Below are positions 59,385 through 64,000 of a DNA stretch of 64,000 nt, in pieces. The translations under genes and the position numbers were made by a program. Position 1 is the stretch's first letter. Every line of letters begins with the position of its first letter. The stretch comes from Pontibacillus yanchengensis Y32. Lineage in GTDB: Bacteria > Bacillota > Bacilli > Bacillales > BH030062. Below the pieces are notes generated by a model. It did no database searches and was not told the DNA's origin. It saw only the letters and a list, made by a program, of their open reading frames with translations. Location of the stretch: assembly GCF_000770635.1 (NCBI RefSeq), contig NZ_AVBF01000016.1, positions 1-64,000 of the forward strand, read 5' to 3'.

Positions 59385-60347
59385 CTAATTTTTATATTGG
59401 TCCAACAACGCGTGTCCGATTAGATGCGGAATCTTTTGTTGGGTGAGCTTCAAAAAGGCTTTTATATAAACCAAATCCTCACTAGAAAAGGAATGTATTT
59501 GATCCCCCCACCATTCTGTTTCATACCGACAAATCATACTTAAATTATAGAGCAGTAAATAGTGTGTAAGTATTTCAGGAAAAGGTTCTAGATGTTTTCG
59601 ATGGTTAGATAGGGTGTACCTATCTTCATAACTATCATAATAAAAGTACGGATGGTTTGGATTATCGAGCGGTTTTTCTAGAGAGAGGTGAATATTATTG
59701 TCCTTTTGAACAGTGTTCTGAACATTAAGTTGTAGTTTTTTTATTGATTGCGAAAAATATGAAAATGTCCAGTTGTAGTCATCTAATATCAAATCAGGTA
59801 GTTGCCATACATGAGGATCAATCTGTTCAAGGTAAGCATGGTTTTGCTTATGAAAGGATAATTTATATATAGAATTTAACTCTGGAATTCTTGATAGTAG
59901 ATCATTCATCGAATATTTTTCCGTAGTAAATTGTTCCACATGAAACAGGTGATTAGCTAAGTAGGAGAATAATCCTTTATGTTGAATCTTAACTTCATCC
60001 TGTAAGAAAGAGTACTGTTGTTTCTTACGTTTTCTTGTCGTTACCCCATGTGCTAGGATACTAGTGGTTTCAGGATAATCAGGTCGTCTTGTTATTAAGA
60101 GGGCTTTGAGCAATTGCCCCATTCCATAGAACAAGAGTACAGGTTGAATGGCTAGAGGTGATTGTTTACCTTGTTCATAGTATGTTTGACCGTGTTCGAG
60201 ATAATAGATGAGTCGGTACGTATTTTCGAAGCTTTTTCGATCAGAGTCACTATAACCAAGATTGTGATAACATTGGGATAAATATGTTTGTGCAAAAGGC
60301 GCAGATTGTAACTGCAGGAAAATGGACTGAATATTTTGGATTTTCAT
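59385..60347 (-). CDS. yaaC: YaaC family protein
   Basis: A 320-residue cytosolic protein of the YaaC family, common next to guaB in Bacillaceae. Family tracts FYGMGQLLKALLI, ILAHGVTTRKRKKQQY, and PDLILDDYNWTFSYFSQ. No catalytic motif; function unknown. Leftward and divergent from guaB, as in B. subtilis. It contains a parS-like sequence at 59932-59947. Confidence 0.92.
   Translation of the reverse strand: MKIQNIQSIFLQLQSAPFAQTYLSQCYHNLGYSDSDRKSFENTYRLIYYLEHGQTYYEQGKQSPLAIQPVLLFYGMGQLLKALLITRRPDYPETTSILAHGVTTRKRKKQQYSFLQDEVKIQHKGLFSYLANHLFHVEQFTTEKYSMNDLLSRIPELNSIYKLSFHKQNHAYLEQIDPHVWQLPDLILDDYNWTFSYFSQSIKKLQLNVQNTVQKDNNIHLSLEKPLDNPNHPYFYYDSYEDRYTLSNHRKHLEPFPEILTHYLLLYNLSMICRYETEWWGDQIHSFSSEDLVYIKAFLKLTQQKIPHLIGHALLDQYKN
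59932..59947. promoter_or_regulatory. parS-like site (one mismatch)
   Basis: TGTTCCACATGAAACA differs from the exact parS only by A for G at the centre, inside yaaC. The centre CACGTG is broken, so binding may be weaker. Confidence 0.5.
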
Positions 60348-60446
60348 TGGCAGTATTTCACTTCCTTAAAACAGTTGAAAATACATGGTTGTTGTCGTAT
60401 TGTTAGTTAAAATATATATAAAACGGTTAGCCTATGTTTAGTGTAA

Positions 60447-61961
<1,515 letters not shown>

Positions 61962-61976
61962 TACCTATAAAAATCA

Positions 61977-62010
61977 GGAGGCGAGGGTTGTTCCCTTGCT
62001 TCCTTTTTTT
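61977..62010 (+). terminator. Terminator of guaB
   Basis: GGAGGCGAGGG pairs with CCCTTGCTTCC (two G-T pairs), T7 run. Confidence 0.8.
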
Positions 62011-62079
62011 ATGGTAATCGCATGTCGACCTCTAAACCTTAGAAGAAGGATTTAACTTTTGTCATACAGGTGTAAAGTC

Positions 62080-62107
62080 TTGTTTCTATTCTGTGCTTTC
62101 CTATGAT
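62080..62107 (+). promoter_or_regulatory. Candidate promoter of dacA
   Basis: TTGTTT, 16-bp spacer, TATGAT, about 45 bp upstream of the start codon. Confidence 0.4.
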
Positions 62108-62151
62108 AAAATAACCTCATGCACATAAACATTTTTTGGAGGTTGAGAGGA

Positions 62152-63486
62152 TTGAAACATAGATTAAGAGCATCCTTTTTACTACTTACGTTGATGCTTG
62201 TTACATTTACATCAATGATTGGCACCCCAATCCAAGTATCAGCCGCTTCGGTGGATGTACAAGCAAAATCTGCGATTCTAGTAGATGCAAAGACAGGAAA
62301 GATTTTATTCGAGAAAGAAGCTGACTTAGCTCTTCCTCCGGCTAGTATGACGAAAATGATGACTGAGTACCTTGTTCTTGAAGCAATTGAAGAAGGTAAG
62401 ATTAGTTGGGATACCACGACGCAAATCTCAGACTATCCCTATAGTATTTCGGCAAACCCTAGTTTTTCAGGGGTGGGCTTAAAGCAACAAAAAGATTATA
62501 CAGTACGAGAGTTATATGAAGCGATGGCCATTAATTCAGATAATGCTACCACGATTGCCTTAGCGCAATTAGTTGCAGGTTCTGAAGGTGAATTCGTCAA
62601 AATGATGAATAAAAAGGCAAAAGAAATGGGATTACCAGATTACCAGTTTGTAAACTCTACTGGCCTTTCCAATACTGATTTAGGAGATAATTATCCTGAG
62701 GGAACGAAGGCTGATGCAGATAACCTCTTATCAGCTCGTTCAGCAGCTCTTTTGGCATATAACTTAGCAAATGACTACCCTCAAGCGTTAGAAATATCGA
62801 GCATTCCGACGACACAATTTGAAGACCAACAAATTCAGAACTGGAACTGGATGCTTCCTGGTATGCCAGGACAGTTAGCTCAATTTGGTTATGAAGGTAT
62901 GGATGGCATGAAAACCGGTTGGACGGATTTAGCTGGTTATTGCTTTACAGGAACAGCAGAACGTAATGGGCAACGTTTTATTTCTGTTGTTATGAAGACA
63001 GAAAGTAAAGAAGCTCGTTTTGAAGAAACACGGAAATTAATGGACTTTGGATTCAACCAATTTGAACAAAAAGAATTATTCCCGGCTAATCATCAGATTG
63101 AAGGAAAATCTACATACCCTGTAACAAAAGGGAAAGAAGATTCGGTAGATATTGCATCTGCAGCACCTATCAAAACGATGATTGAAAAAGGAACTGAAGA
63201 TCAATACAGTGTAACCTATGAACTCGATCAGTCAAAATTCAATAAAGATGAAAAGCTTACGGCTCCAATTGAAAAAGGTGAAAAGATTGGTACGATGAAG
63301 CTTCAGAATAGCGGCGATGATTTTGGTTATATTACGGACAACGGAAAACAGGCAGAAGCAGTAGATGTTGTAACGCAATCAGCTGTTGAAAAAGCAAACT
63401 GGTTCTCGCTCACGTTACGAGCAATTGGTGGATTTTTCGGAGATATTTTCTCTAGCATTACGGATACCATCACTGGATGGTTTTAA
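62152..63486 (+). CDS. dacA: D-alanyl-D-alanine carboxypeptidase (PBP5 type)
   Basis: A 444-residue penicillin-binding protein that trims the terminal D-Ala of peptidoglycan stem peptides. Signal peptide to about residue 31 (VQVSA-A type cleavage). Active-site SxxK is SMTK, SxN is SDN, and KTG is KTGW. A PBP5 C-terminal beta domain and a membrane-anchoring amphipathic helix (IGGFFGDIFSSITDTI) end it. I chose the TTG at 62152, 9 nt from GGAGG; the in-frame ATG at 62119 would add a tail upstream of the RBS. Confidence 0.97.
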   Translation: MKHRLRASFLLLTLMLVTFTSMIGTPIQVSAASVDVQAKSAILVDAKTGKILFEKEADLALPPASMTKMMTEYLVLEAIEEGKISWDTTTQISDYPYSISANPSFSGVGLKQQKDYTVRELYEAMAINSDNATTIALAQLVAGSEGEFVKMMNKKAKEMGLPDYQFVNSTGLSNTDLGDNYPEGTKADADNLLSARSAALLAYNLANDYPQALEISSIPTTQFEDQQIQNWNWMLPGMPGQLAQFGYEGMDGMKTGWTDLAGYCFTGTAERNGQRFISVVMKTESKEARFEETRKLMDFGFNQFEQKELFPANHQIEGKSTYPVTKGKEDSVDIASAAPIKTMIEKGTEDQYSVTYELDQSKFNKDEKLTAPIEKGEKIGTMKLQNSGDDFGYITDNGKQAEAVDVVTQSAVEKANWFSLTLRAIGGFFGDIFSSITDTITGWF

Positions 63487-63606
63487 ACCATATTTATTTG
63501 GTAGGCATTTTGCCTTGAATACGATACAATGAAGGTTAGAAGAAAACGTCCAACATGTCGGATGTGACTTGAATAGAAAGTATTATCGGATTGGGAGGAA
63601 TATTGA

Positions 63607-64000
63607 ATGTCAAGAACAGGTACAGATCGTGTAAAACGTGGTATGGCAGAAATGCAAAAAGGCGGCGTGATTATGGATGTCGTAAACGCCGAACAAGCAA
63701 AAATTGCTGAAGAAGCAGGGGCAGTAGCGGTAATGGCGCTTGAGCGTGTACCAGCTGACATTCGTGCAGCAGGTGGTGTAGCTCGTATGGCTGACCCAAC
63801 TATTGTGGAAGAAGTGATGAATGCTGTTTCTATTCCAGTTATGGCTAAAGCTCGTATTGGTCATGTGGTGGAAGCTCGTGTACTGGAATCAATGGGAGTA
63901 GACTACATTGATGAAAGTGAAGTACTAACACCTGCAGATGAAGTATTCCATATTAAGAAGAATGACTATACAGTACCATTTGTTTGCGGTTGCCGTGATC
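63607..64000 (+). CDS. pdxS: Pyridoxal 5'-phosphate synthase subunit PdxS (5' part)
   Basis: The first 131 residues of PdxS (about 294 in full), truncated by the window end. PdxS builds the PLP ring from ribose 5-phosphate, glyceraldehyde 3-phosphate and ammonia delivered by PdxT. Visible: [20 protein letters not shown] with the catalytic Asp, [12 protein letters not shown] with the first Lys site region, and [12 protein letters not shown] with the Lys that binds the sugar. GGGAGG precedes the ATG. As in B. subtilis it follows dacA. Confidence 0.97.
   Translation, partial: MSRTGTDRVKRGMAEMQKGGVIMDVVNAEQAKIAEEAGAVAVMALERVPADIRAAGGVARMADPTIVEEVMNAVSIPVMAKARIGHVVEARVLESMGVDYIDESEVLTPADEVFHIKKNDYTVPFVCGCRD

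Overview
The window is the replication-origin region of a low-to-moderate G+C, endospore-forming Bacillaceae chromosome. Gene order and protein sequences match the Bacillus subtilis origin: rpmH, rnpA, spoIIIJ (yidC), jag, mnmE, mnmG, rsmG, noc, soj, spo0J and yyaC on the left, and dnaA, dnaN, yaaA, recF, yaaB, gyrB, gyrA, yaaC, guaB, dacA and pdxS on the right. Spo0J/Soj/Noc, YyaC, SpoIIIJ and the WalRKHIJ system indicate a Gram-positive sporulator. NhaC-type and malate/lactate genes would suit a halophilic or alkaliphilic relative (Pontibacillus/Halobacillus/Virgibacillus-like), but that placement is inference.

Layout. 1-22 kb holds organic-acid and nitrogen metabolism (lactate monooxygenase-like enzyme, mqo, glutamate dehydrogenase, ACT-malic enzyme plus an NhaC antiporter), housekeeping genes (dus, msrA-like, rlmH), the htrA-type protease, the walRKHIJ cell-wall regulon and an M23 peptidase. 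At 22.2-23.1 kb there is a repeat island, followed by Glu-Asp-Phe tRNAs. 23.6-36.8 kb holds purA, the replicative helicase, rplI, gdpP, yybS, rpsR-ssb-rpsF, ychF, an MscS channel, yyaC and others. 37-47.7 kb holds spo0J-soj-noc, rsmG-mnmG-mnmE, jag-yidC-rnpA-rpmH and a second repeat island. oriC is bipartite: a DnaA-box cluster at 47.9-48.2 kb upstream of dnaA, and a second one between dnaA and dnaN followed by a DnaA-trio-like tract and an AT-rich stretch. Transcription diverges from oriC on both sides, co-directional with replication.

What lies outside the genes is the least ordinary part. Two families of long non-coding repeats are scattered through the intergenic gaps. Family 1 has five copies, marked by an end motif GAAGACTTGGATTCGAGATA; four of these form two divergent pairs. 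Family 2 has six copies or scars, bounded by GAAAAGCGC and CCAGAAACTTATGC. A compact module of about 68 nt, with one simple hairpin followed by a nested two-stem hairpin, is present in some copies of BOTH families and absent from others. Between copies its stems keep pairing through at least four compensatory base-pair changes while the linkers and length stay constant. This is the strongest candidate here for an undescribed structured, mobile element.

Other signals are DnaA-box clusters away from oriC (12.7-12.9 kb and 44.3-44.5 kb), two exact parS sites and one variant, cre sites next to the lactate enzyme, a WalR-like box upstream of the M23 peptidase, an HD-GYP protein that has lost the His of its HD motif, and an MsrA-like enzyme with altered active-site residues.
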